Assembly (NCBI GenBank): GCA_948567375.1
Contig: OX419759.1
Coordinates: forward strand, 30,357,493-30,421,492
From: Lunularia cruciata
Taxonomy: Eukaryota; Streptophyta; Marchantiopsida; Lunulariales; Lunulariaceae
Length of the DNA: 64,000 nt
Direction of reading: 5' to 3'
A model generated the notes under the pieces. It was not told where the DNA came from, did no database searches, and was given only the letters and a program-made list of their open reading frames with translations. Of the stretch, positions 1 to 10,434 are shown piece after piece. Position 1 is the stretch's first letter; each line of letters opens with the position of its first letter. The position numbers and the translations under genes were made by a program.

Positions 1-1320
1 AAGCTCCATCTTGCATGGGTAAATTACTACGTAAATTATTGTGTGTGAAAGATGCACAAACACTATGATTAAACACTTTGGATGCATATGTGAGTAAAAT
101 AACCACATTGCTATTAATGAAAGACATAACATGTCAATCATTTTTGTTAATTGAGACATGAAAGTGATTAGCATCCTAGGTATATTGTATTTTGGTGCTA
201 TTTGATATATTTTCCTATGTCTATGTTTATTTGATAGTTTTCTTTGTGCATTTCATGATCAAGGTTAGATAGAATTTTTTCTTATCACTTGATCAATTTT
301 CATGTAATCCTTTTGGTTGAGTTATCATGCTTTCTATTTCTCTTAGTCTAGAATAGTGTCTTTGTTATACTAGAGGAGGATGTGCATGGCAAAAAGAGGT
401 GGTTACTAGATTATAAAGATTTTGGGTTGGACATTGTGCTACCTTACAAGAAGAGTCTATTTGAGTTCTCCTTTTTAGGAGATAATTCATTCATATAATA
501 TTATAGATTCCTCTTGGTACTATGATGTAGGACCTTTTGTCAAGTTGGAGAGTATAATAAATTTACACAAGTCCTATATTCTTTATACATGGCTAGTCCA
601 TTGATTAGATTTTTTTTCCTTGTGCTCATTGTATCTTCTACCAAAAGAGGCAATTTTTTTAGAAGTCTTGAAGTGTCAACTTGAGGAATCATTAAGTCTT
701 GATAGATTAATTTTTCTCATGCATTATGTATAATTTTCCATCTATCCTTAAGGATTTGTTAAGATAATTTATGAGTATCTTAGAGATTGCTTTCAAAAAT
801 ATGTCCTTTCAATGGTTTTATAGAGTTGTTCTAGATAGTTGTAACAATAGTAACAAAGGAGATTCCAATGTCAATTTTGTCAACTGCTAGTTGCTTGTTG
901 ACTTCTCACAATGGAGTCTAGGAACACAAGACTTATTAAATTAATTACTATCTTGGAGTTCATATTACACCTTGTCAGCCATACCATTATTCTTTAATAT
1001 TATTTGCCTGTCCAATAATAGTTTAATCCCCATTAGTTTAAAGTTGTTACACTATGAGGCTATATTTCTTAGCATAATATCATTCCTAAATATCCACTCA
1101 AATTGAGTTGTATTAGAGGTGAATGTTGAGAATGCTTTGAATGATAGTTCAGGTGTATGCATCCTTAAAGAGCTTACTATGGATACTTGGATAAGTCTTA
1201 TTTCTTTCATACATTGTTCTCCATGCTTTTCCATGGAGGGAGTTATTTTTATTTGATCAGTTACCATGACATTGCATAAAAATCCTTTAAGGAGATCTTT
1301 TACTATGGTTCATCTTTTAA
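1..1320. other. AT-rich relic DNA, no gene recognised
   Basis: I see no open frame with protein-like composition here. Frames longer than 60 codons are isolated and lack any motif I know. No LTR boundary, tRNA or terminal inverted repeat was found. It is probably old transposon or intergenic sequence. Confidence 0.5.
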
Positions 1321-1393
1321 TATTGCACAATTTGATTTACACAACTAATACTCAATGTAAAATTTTCTTATTCCATAACTCTTGTGTTACAAG

Positions 1394-2765
1394 TAATATG
1401 TACACAATTTGATTTATATAGCTAGTACTTAGTAGTACAAATTTATCATTACAAATCTCTTAGGTTAGTCTTCATTTTACCTTGATGGTTTTATCCTTGT
1501 ATTCCTTGTAATCAATTCTTCTAATTCTTCTTGTTATTTAATACTTGTCAATTTCTCTCAAAGTTGCATGAAGTTTGAAAGATGTTTACACAATATTCAC
1601 TCAATAGCTAATCATCAATAATACAAATTTTTCATTCTAAAACTATTGGGTTAATTCTCATCGTAACTTGATGGTTTTATCCTTGTATTCCTTGTAAATG
1701 GCTTTTCCCAGATTTGGGCATGGCTCAGCTAATGGATAGCCAGCTCACTAAACATTGTAGATGGCTAGTTGCCAAATTAGCTGACTAATCATGATTTGAG
1801 CCAACTAATTGAGGTTACATTTTAAAGAGATAGGTAGATTGAAATTTTATGCAATATGTGGAGGTATTCCCAAGTGATGAGGTTTGAACACAAAGTCTCA
1901 TGGTAGCATAAAAAAGCAAAGATACTATTCTCAAGTGACCAGCTTGTGTATATATGAATTAATTATTTTTATCTTTGATACATTGAGAACTATCTAACTT
2001 TAAAGTATTTCAAGCTTTGATCTTAATTTTTAGTATGTAATAGGTTGGAAAAATTCTCAAGCTATGAGTTTTGAATACAAAGTTTTATTAGTGGAAAGAA
2101 TAAAAGCAAACACTATAAGAAAATGTAACATTGTAACACCCCATTGATAGTTGCTTGAGGAGTACAAATTAAGCAAGGGGAACTTGTAGCCCATAGTCTC
2201 TTCATGTGCAATTCCTCTTGCCTTGACCTATCAAAACAGAAACAAGAAGCATAGGACCTTATTGAGGTCATGGCTTGTCTTATTTCAACCATAATTTCAA
2301 TTTAATGAAGTGGATTAACTGCAACAAATAGTTACAAATAACAACACTTGAGCTTCTTTGGATGATGAATGATCATCATATAAACCCATTTCTTGAATCT
2401 GATTGGTGTGCAACTAGTCTGCATTAAACCTAACCCTCAATCAAGTTAATCAACAATTTGACTTAGACTAGACAAAGATAGAATTTGGTTGTGCTCAGTC
2501 TAGTTCTCCAGCTCTCAAATTATACAAACTTGCTAATTGTCTATTTCAACTAACTAGCTAAGCTAATTTAGCCGGCTATTTGCCCTAGATCTTCAAATTG
2601 TTTCTTGTTATTCAATATGTGTTGCTTTCTCTCAAGTTTGCATGAAGTTCAAAGATATTTAACAACTTGATTTACATAGCTAATCATTAATATTACAAAT
2701 TTCTCAACCCTATAGGGTTAATGCTCATCTTACCTTGATGGTTTTATCCTTGTATTCCTTGTAAT
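1394..2765. repeat. Three diverged copies of a ~110-180 bp repeat
   Basis: The same stretch occurs at about 1394-1518, 1588-1697 and 2660-2765. Each copy runs from a segment like 'ttgatttacatagctaat' to the well-kept end 'ttgatggttttatccttg' followed by 'tattccttgtaa'. The sequence before it also repeats, at 1528-1590 and 2601-2660 (a 'ttcttgtta...tctctcaa' stretch followed by 'gcatgaagtt'). The copies have the same orientation and differ by substitutions and small indels. No coding potential is visible, and the repeat may be a decayed non-autonomous element. Confidence 0.6.
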
Positions 2766-3835
2766 TGGGTCTCTCAAAATTTCCTGATATTCAATGGGGT
2801 ATCAATACTAAATCAATAGGGTGTACATCGACTTCCATAAGAAAATTTATGGGAAATAGACAGAATTCCATAAAGCTTTTACAAGGTAACCTAAATCTTG
2901 ACATGTAAAATTTATATGTTACAGTCCTCTCATATAACTTTATTAAGGGATTAATTAGAAAATTCTCTTATCCATGTGGATGATCTATGTGTTTCTTGCC
3001 TTGATATTCTTAAATTTTGCTATAAGGAGGCATTTCAAATGCAAAATTTACTAGTTCTTATGGAACTTTAGCAATTCTGTAAGAGAATAATGGGTATCTC
3101 TAAAAAAAGTGAATCAAACAAGAAATATCAGTAAAAGATTTTACTTGTAGTCTAGACTTTATGGTTTCATAAATCCAAATTGAGTTCCAAGGGTTTTGGG
3201 GCAAGGAATTGTTATGGGTTTGATTAACTGATAATGACATTCTTGATTAATTAGTGTGGCACATGTTAGGAAGTAAAACCACCATGTGTCATAAGAACTA
3301 AGAAGAAAAATAGTTAACATGTGTAACCAAAGGAAAGACCTTAATTTTATTTGAATGTTCCCAAAATTATGCACAAGGAAAAGCTTATGCATGTGATAAT
3401 GTCCATAGTGGTTGTGTATTTTCTCGATATTGACTTTTATAGTTCCCTCACCTTTTGAAGATATGATCTGTTCCCATTGTCAATAGAAAAGTAGAAAGTT
3501 GAAGATATGCACAATACCAATATGCAAAGATTGAAGCTTGAAGATCATGGTTATGTAAATTCCCATGTGGTACCAACTCTAGAGATATTTTTCCTGATTG
3601 TGCCAATTAGACAAGAGAGATTGCAGAGAGATTTGTAACTCACTATTACAAAGTTATAACATCATCAAAATTTATATGAAAGTTTTGTTTCAAGAAATTT
3701 AGAAGCTCATGATAATTTGATGTTTCACATTCAAAATTTGAGCAAGGTGTAAATTCATGCACCCTTAACTAAAAGAGACATGCCCTTGGACTGTGAAAAA
3801 AGGAGGATTGCTGTAGGTTGTCTAGGGTTTTGCCT
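2766..3835. other. AT-rich stretch without recognised feature
   Basis: I see nothing I can name: no long open frame, no tandem repeat and no known transposon signature. Confidence 0.4.
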
Positions 3836-5420
3836 AAAGATTGGAAGAGGTTGCTTGGCGCTTAGGAATTTTTTGAGGTTTCTAATATATTCTCACTTCT
3901 CCTCCTTTCTTTCTATCTAGTCTCCTCTCTTCTCCTTCAAAACAAAATCATCTCTCCTTTCTTCTCTCAATAGTAGAGCTTTTTGGACTAATGGTCTTCA
4001 TAATAAATTTTAGACACATGTTTGGAGATCTCTACTTCTCAAGTCATTGATTTCATGAAATATGTAGGAGATAGATACTTGTTAGCTATGAACTCTTGAA
4101 CCTTTGCTTGCATAATAAATACTATAGAGTTCATGTGTATAAGAAAGCACCTTATTTTAATTTTTCAAGTTAATGAGATAAATTATTTATTGAATAAATT
4201 ACCTTTTAGCCATTTCCTTTTGATTTAAGAGAAGTGGATTCTTATCTTATCCTTATTTTCACATTGCCACTTAAGAACAATGAATGATTTGCCACTTGTT
4301 TGCACAAGGTGGCTATAAGAAAATGATACAAGCCATAAGTTTACCAAAAGTAGTTTAAGAGGTACATTTTGGCTTCCTTTAGTTCCTTGATAAAGAGATA
4401 CTCATTGTTTGCTACCTTGCATCTAATTGATAAGATTTTTTGCAACCTAATCTAGATCCAATTGATATTTGGAAGAATGTTCACAAAAGTAATTTATTGT
4501 CTAATGTTGTTGACTGTAGTTTAAAAATGTGTGCATTGTGATCTATCCATTTGAGTTTATAGTTCACCAAGCTAGTTCTCTTGCTTCTCATTTGCACAAT
4601 AGAGTTATATATTTTGCTAATATATCATACAAGTATCTTATATTAGTGAGTCTATCTTTATCCTTGATCCTTTAATCTCCTAGTGCAAACATGGGTAAAA
4701 TTTCTATTAGCCTTAGAAGCTTCAACAAGGAAGATTTCCAAGTACATTATTTGATGCAATTTCATAGCTTTAACATATGCATTACTTAAAAAAGCAACCA
4801 ACACATCCATGTATATGATCATCCTTGCAAATTTACACTCATGCTTCCTATTCTCCTTGCTAGAATAGGAATCATGTTTGTAGTTAAATGCACAGTGGAG
4901 CTTTTGCAATTGATCGACCAACTTGCCTCATCTGTCCCCTTTGATTTATGGAACATTTGATTAGAACATCTTTTTCTTGTAATTTGGAGCATTCAATCAT
5001 CTCTTGTATAGTCAAATTTTGAGAAAAGCTAATCATTTTATAAGATATATTTCCACAAAAGTTAAAGGCAATAGACCACTTGGCCCAGTCTATTCCAACT
5101 CTTTGAATGTCCCTATGAGTGTAGGGAGTGCAATAAGAAGTGTGATATACTTTTCAGAGTGAGATCAATAGCCATTTCTTTCCCTTTCAATTAGCATATT
5201 CAATCTCATAGGTGTGGAAATAATTTGACTCCTTCCTCATAGGAATTAGTACATTCTTTAGAAAAGGTTTTGCTTTGGTTCATCCAACGTTTTGCTTGAA
5301 GGTTGGGAGTTTGAAAGGGGGTTTCTTGGGTTTTGTTAAGGACTTGCTCTAGGTTTCCAATATATTCTCCTTTCTCCTCCTTTCTCCTTCAAAACAATCT
5401 CTTCTCCTCCTTCTCTATCC
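3836..5420. repeat. Two copies of a pyrimidine-rich segment
   Basis: About 120 bp at 3836-3960 is repeated at 5292-5415. Each copy begins with a 'ggttg/gggttt' stretch, passes through 'ggtttc(c/t)aatatattct', and ends in a CT-rich tract containing 'ctccttcaaaaca'. The interval between them, 3970-5290, is AT-rich and has no recognised gene. The origin is unknown; diverged LTR or element ends are one possibility. Confidence 0.45.
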
Positions 5421-6870
5421 AAATTTTTATGGAGAATGTTGTCCAATTTTCTCTCAATCCATTCTATGTATGATTTCTATTGAGAATACTATTTGATTTT
5501 TTTTGATGAAAATGCAATATAAATTCTCATATGTTTCATTCTACTATTCTAAACTCCAATTTTCTAGTTCCACTTGCCTATTTCCCATTTAAGAAAATAA
5601 AATTTCACTTTCTGTGTCTCTATTAGAGATTTTCTTCCCTATGCTTTTTTTAATTTCTTTCACTTATATTTCCCATGTGCTACAACATGTCATTTTACAA
5701 TCTCAACACAATTGAAAAATTCTCACAAGAAATATCAAGGAGAACTTATCTCCCATCACAATTCTTTCTTTCATCCCTTGTATTTTAGGTATAAGTCATT
5801 TCAAAAGAGAACAATATCTTATTTTGTGCAGAGATGACACATATCATTTATATTAAAATTCAAATAAAAACTATTATTAATGACCCTAATCAAAATTTAT
5901 GTTTTAATTAAGACTTACTTGAAAACTCTGAACCCATAAAACACTATGGGTCATGAAAATCATGACCCATAGATATTTTATGATTATAATGTCTTTCCTA
6001 AAAAAAAACTTAGAGTACTCTTGTACTCTACCATAATGAATTTTATGGCTACTCATAGAATAATTACTAGATCTTAATAGGTAGTGAAAGAGCTCTATTT
6101 TAAACACTCTAATATGGGGCTTAAGATTTAAAAGGGATTGATATTGACAAGCAATATTGTGACATGCATTAATTTTTTATGAGTACTTATAAAAAGTGAA
6201 TCAAGTGAATCAAATAGAACACTCTTGTACCTTGGGATATGGGTGCAAAAAATCATTTTATGGAAGGTGGAAGTTTCAATTAAGAACATTTACAAGCCAA
6301 CCAAATTAGTGACTTCAGTGGTAAAATTACAACAAAGGTTTGGTGATAAAAGAGGTTATCAACTTAAAGATTTACACTATAAGAAAGTAAAAATAAAATG
6401 GTTGAAAAGAAGTGGTTCCAAGTTAATTGGCATGTAGAAGCCAAAATTCAAATTCTTCTCCCTTAAAATTCTTCATTTATGTGTTCATATGCATGCTTGA
6501 ATTGGTTCAGCAAAGATTCAAACTCTAGACTAAGAATCAAAAACCACTCTTGTAAACTAAAAAACAACTTTGCACCACTAGCATTTATGTAGCAAGAGTT
6601 AGTTAGAGGAGAACATTGGCATAGCCTTGGTAGAATGCCACTCCAAAACATTTGCAATTGATTGCAACAGATAATTTTAGTTCAAAAAATTGCAATTCCA
6701 TTGATATGTCCCATTTGTATTCAATGTTGAGTACCAATTCTCAAGCACTATCTAATTTACCCACCATTTGAGCTCCAAAAATGATAGCTCTATCAAATCC
6801 CAAGTATTATGAGTTGGTAACCATTTCTATGGCATATACCACTAAGAACTCCTCTTGAGCCGCAAGCACC
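5421..6870. other. AT-rich stretch without recognised feature
   Basis: Short open frames occur on both strands (for example 6225-6437 on plus), but none has a recognisable motif or the composition of a conserved protein. I assign nothing here. Confidence 0.4.
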
Positions 6871-7056
6871 ACCAATATTCTAAGAGCCATTGAAGATAAG
6901 ACCAAAGGAGTACAAACCAAAGGGTGAGAAGAGTAAAAGGAAGACTAGTTGTGCATGATTGGCCATCATTATGCATAAATCTTGGATTACTTTCAGTAAG
7001 AAGAGCACTTTAAATAGATTCATGGTGGCAATTGCAACAAGCCTATTCAAAAGATA

Positions 7057-8010
7057 ATGGTATTCAATTACATGGCCACCTATTTGGTGTGCCATGGTAG
7101 AAGATTTCTAGCTACTTTATTGGGAGACAAATTGTACAAGAAGTGTGTAATTTATATGAAATCTTACAAAGAAGCAAAGCATAGAAAGCCAAGAGTACTA
7201 GAGGACTTACTAATAAGGAGTTCAAATGAGGATAGAGAACAATAGAGGATAAGTTAAATCATAAATGTCCATTCTTTGATTGGATGGATTCATGTTTGGA
7301 AATTGTGCAAATATCTCTCCTCCTACCCTAGTTGATATTGGTGATGGTGTTGTAGACAATATTGGAGATGGAGATGATATTGAGGTGGTATGTAAACCCA
7401 AGGAGTAAGGAGCACACTCAGGCTCTCATGATGATAGTGAGGAGAATGGAGCCAAAGAAGAAGAAATGGTGGAGGATTTCCCTAAGTTGGGTATGGATTC
7501 AATTCCATTCACAATCCAAAGTACTCAAGGGCTAGATTCTCATGATGGGCTTGAAGAAGAGAGCCAAGCAGGAGGAGTTCAAATAGTTATATAAGATGGA
7601 GCTCAATCATGGGAGGAGACTAGATTACCAAAGGAGGAGATTGCATCTTGAGAATGAGAGAGTGAATCTTACAATAGAAGAAAGATCTCTCAATTGAATA
7701 CCAAGATATCTCTTGCAATGGATACTTTGTCACAAGATTTAGCTAACCATAGTTAATGGAATCATGAATTGGTAGAAGCTCAAGAGAGTTGTAAGATAGT
7801 AGTTGTAAGATAAAGGCTCAAAATTTGCAAAAATGGAAAAACATAAGTACCTTGTAGAAGCTGAGAAGAGGAAGGTAGAAGTAAGGAAAATAATTTATAT
7901 AGAAAAGATAAGGTGTAAGAGAAACTCCACATGAAGGAGATGAATGCCAAATCAAAAAGATATTATTCCATTGATCTTGAATTAGCTAGAGCTAGGAAGA
8001 CCCAAATGAG
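7057..8010 (+). pseudogene. Unrecognised decayed coding-like region
   Basis: The plus strand has a 62-codon open frame at 7057-7245, followed by an acidic stretch (about 7340-7560, many Glu and Asp codons) and then a charged Lys/Glu-rich, coiled-coil-like stretch (about 7640-8000), all broken by stops and frame changes. The purine-rich strand bias is typical of charged coiled-coil coding sequence. I do not recognise the family. It may be the remains of a transposon-encoded structural protein. Confidence 0.25.
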
Positions 8011-8689
8011 ATAAAGAGTATAATTACACTATTACATTCAATAGATTTACATCCATATGAAATGGGTAGTAATTTAGATAGCTATCTATCAATAGTTGTC
8101 AAGATATCTATCAATAGCTATCTTGCTATAAATCCTAAATTCACCGTACCAGATTACAACTTTGAGGATGAAGATGATAATAAGATATAGAGGAAAAGTT
8201 ATACACCAAATAATCATCTAAGTGAAATTATGTATTCACCAATTTTTCACCATATTGCTATGATATGACAACCTAAGAAGTATCACTTTTGCAATAATAG
8301 GTGAGTAATCATTTGTTCCCATAAAGATACAGGTCAGAAATGGTCAAATATAAAGTAAAAGGTAACAATGTAGTTCTCTTGAGTACATCTTTAATCTCTT
8401 GGGCAGAAATCACACCCAAAAGAGAGTAGCAAATGCTCAGCAATATTCTTACCACAATTAATTGTTACCAAAAATCACAAGCTTCAATTACATTCCAAAT
8501 TGGTCTTGATTGTGATAATTTAGTTGATTCAAAGAAGATTACTTTGCAACAAAGTGACTTCACCTTGAAATTGGATTCCACTCCACCATCAAAGGTGCAA
8601 CTTCTCAATCCAAAATGACTTTGTATAAATTACTTGCCTACAAACATAAATGAAAAATATTACCAACACTATAGTTCTAACAACCCCTT

Positions 8690-8763
8690 TCATGTAATAA
8701 TGTTTGCTATGGCAAGAGAGAATGGATATTTGGCTTGAAGCGAGTGTTTGCATGCTTTGGAGA
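8690..8763 (+). pseudogene. 5' part of an endonuclease-like ORF relic, split by element A
   Basis: Reading this stretch in the frame ending LETT joins directly, across element A, to 14395 and on to the frame at 14439-14708. One TGA interrupts it. This is the upstream half of the coding relic described at 14390-14885. Element A duplicated the five bases 8759-8763 (GGAGA). Confidence 0.35.
8759..8763. repeat. Target-site duplication of chromovirus A, left copy
   Basis: GGAGA directly precedes the LTR terminal TG. An identical GGAGA follows the other LTR at 14390-14394. Five base pairs is the usual duplication length for plant Ty3/gypsy integrases. Confidence 0.95.
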
Positions 8764-8833
8764 TGTAACAATATGGAGTTTAGCAATGAAGTTAGTCGGG
8801 CTTACAAAGTAGCACATACAACAAAGTAGCCTA

Positions 8834-8846
8834 GAATATTCCGGAA
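8834..8846. promoter_or_regulatory. Heat-shock element 1 in the LTR (GAANNTTCNNGAA)
   Basis: GAATATTCCGGAA has three contiguous alternating GAA/TTC units, the canonical trimer-binding heat-shock factor site. The same position is kept in the other LTRs of the family at 14048-14060, 28606-28618 and 51218-51230, with only the two spacer bases changing. Confidence 0.7.
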
Positions 8847-8934
8847 GTATCTAGGAAGCTTCTTGGGAAGCTTCTTGGGAAGCTTCCCGCTTAGCTTAGC
8901 TTAGCTTGCACCTTAAGTAAGTAGCTTCTAGAAG

Positions 8935-8952
8935 GAAGCTTCTAGAAGCTTC
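8935..8952. promoter_or_regulatory. Heat-shock element 2, four perfect units
   Basis: GAAGCTTCTAGAAGCTTC holds four contiguous GAA/TTC units with 2-nt spacing, about 145 bp upstream of the TATA box. An identical 18-mer is at 51287-51304 in copy D. The 3' LTR of A keeps three units at 14123-14135. A gapped fourth array lies at 8995-9014. Confidence 0.7.
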
Positions 8953-9094
8953 CAACTAGCTTAGCTTGCATGCCAAGTAGGCGGCTTCTAGAAGGAAGCT
9001 TCTTGAGAAGCTTCCTAGTTAACTCGGCTTGCACTCTAAGAAAGCGGCTTGAGGAAACTTCTTGAGAAGCTTCTCAAGGACCTTGTATGCTACC

Positions 9095-9102
9095 TATAAA
9101 TA
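9095..9102 (+). promoter_or_regulatory. LTR TATA box
   Basis: TATAAATA lies in the last quarter of the LTR, downstream of the heat-shock elements. The same octamer sits at 14278-14285 and 51445-51452 in related LTRs. Confidence 0.75.
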
Positions 9103-9207
9103 CCAAAGGCAAAGCTCATGCTAGGCATTTGGAGTTTTCCCTCATTCAAGTGTCCCAATGTGAGTTTCCATTCTTCTATTTCTCTCCTTGGTTTTGGTCT
9201 TTTACAT

Positions 9208-9219
9208 TGGTATCAGAGC
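9208..9219 (+). other. Primer-binding site, initiator-Met tRNA
   Basis: TGGTATCAGAGC starts two bases after the LTR. It is the standard complement of the plant initiator methionine tRNA 3' end and primes minus-strand synthesis. Confidence 0.9.
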
Positions 9220-9228
9220 AGGAATGGG

Positions 9229-9444
9229 ATGGATGGAATTTATGGACCACCAAATCCACTTCCGCCAAACCATTGGGACTTTCATGTCCAAATATTACCA
9301 AAGCATTGTTTCACACAATTCATCACCTCATGCTTTGGGCAGGATTTTCTACATATGATCACCGTGTCGGAGGAACCCTTGATACTTCTAGTTGTAACTT
9401 ATGGAGAACGGTGGACGTGTTGTATCTATGTGTTAATCAAGTAG
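9229..9444 (+). CDS. Leader ORF of chromovirus A (71 codons)
   Basis: An open frame between the primer site and gag, starting at the second of three close ATGs and ending in TAG. Its start reads MDGIYGPPNPLPPNHWDFHV, proline-rich and without a domain I know. Copy D carries the same frame with few changes (from about 51579, interrupted by the family-2 insertion, resuming at 59445), ending at the equivalent TAG but with one internal stop. Copy B's version is decayed. It is in the same frame as gag but separated from it by several stops. It could be a translated leader peptide or upstream ORF, or simply conserved leader sequence. Confidence 0.4.
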   Translation: MDGIYGPPNPLPPNHWDFHVQILPKHCFTQFITSCFGQDFLHMITVSEEPLILLVVTYGERWTCCIYVLIK

Positions 9445-9477
9445 ATAAATTGAGGGTAGGGGAATAGAGTAGTAGCA

Positions 9478-10433
9478 ATGGCGGCAATACCGGATGTTAT
9501 CCTTGCAATGCAACAACAAATTGAGCATCTTACTCGGTTGTTGGATGAACAAGACCAGCAACGACGAGAACAGATAGACAGAGCGCCAGTTCGAGATGGA
9601 GAAGATTGCATTCGATTTCCGAAACCCAAGGTATTTGAAGGCAAGAATCTTCCAGGCACAGTGGAGAATTTTGTGTTTGACTGTGAATGTTACTTTGAAG
9701 CCACCAATCTTCAAGACGAGCGGAAACAAATTCTCTTAGCTTCTAGCCAATTGGATGGCATGGCAAAACTTTGGTGGCGATTCCAAGTAGAAAGAGTTGA
9801 ACGACAAATTGTTACACCGATTTTGACATGGGCAAAATTCAAGGATGCAATACTTGGTCAATTTCATACTATAAATGCCACTCGAGCTGCACGAGATAAA
9901 TTGGTGGAGTTGAGGCAGATTGGCTTGGTGAGAAGCTACATCATACAATTTTAGAATATCATCATGCCAATTCCAAATATCCAAGAAGGTGAAGTTTTGG
10001 ATCGATTTGTGTGAGGATTGAAGTCACAAACCAGATTGGAGGTGACCATGTGAGAGCCACAGAACGTAGAAGAAGCCATGCAATTGGCTGAGCATTTTGA
10101 TTCCTTAGTTGCAACAACTTGGTCTCCACCTTGACCTACACAAAACCTACCAGTACCACGAGTGGAAGAATCGGTACCAATGGAGATTGATGCTATCCAA
10201 TGAAGACCATTTGGCATAACAGATAGAGAAAGAGCGGGTTTGCTTGGACTATGCTATCCATGGGGGGTTACGACAAAATGGAGGTTGCTTTTATTGTTGC
10301 CAAGTTGGACATCGTATTGCTGAATGTCCACTTAAGAATAGGTGACCTCGACAAGTTGCCCAGATGGAGTTTGTAGAACAGAATGATCAAGGAAACAAAG
10401 AATCCTAGTAGGAGATTTTGAGCCGCCTACTGG
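9478..10433 (+). pseudogene. gag: gag of chromovirus A (capsid/nucleocapsid), broken
   Basis: The structural polyprotein that packages the element's RNA. It starts at ATG 9478 (MAAIPDVILAMQQQIEHL), with a heptad-like N-terminus and the typical gypsy capsid stretch ending in WWRF and RSYI. The nucleocapsid knuckle (CFYCCQVGHRIAEC, CX2CX4HX4C) is at about 10286-10327. Breaks are TAG at 9952 (shared with copy D), TGA at about 10012, 10051, 10132 and 10201, and a private 34-nt insertion at 10234-10267 that shifts the frame. The gag stop is the TAG at 10406. Pol lies in the -1 frame relative to the knuckle. Confidence 0.85.
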
Positions 10434-10434
10434 G
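10390..10434 (+). promoter_or_regulatory. Putative -1 frameshift signal at the gag-pol junction
   Basis: A heptamer AGGAAAC (10390-10396) is followed by 7 nt and then by CCTAGTAGG (10404-10412), which pairs with CCTACTGGG (10426-10434) across a 13-nt loop (one G-T pair). Gag codons start at 10391, so the heptamer has the X XXY YYZ phase, and pol is in the -1 frame. Copy D has GGGAAAT at the same place with the same spacer and hairpin geometry. Confidence 0.6.

Larger units (their letters stand above)
8764..9206 (+). repeat. 5' LTR of chromovirus A
   Basis: Begins TGTAACAATATGG and ends TCTTTTACA, matching the 3' LTR at 13978-14389. It is 31 bp longer than its partner because short AGCTT/TTCTAGAAGG motifs are repeated once more. 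The LTR is full of GGAAGCTTCC-type inverted repeats that form heat-shock-element arrays. A TATA box lies at 9095-9102, so transcription should begin around 9125-9135. Confidence 0.93.

Noticed and set aside
2140-2160. A TGTAACACCCCATTG stretch resembling the family-2 LTR start
   Set aside because: Similarity ends after about 12 bases and the following sequence does not match the LTR.
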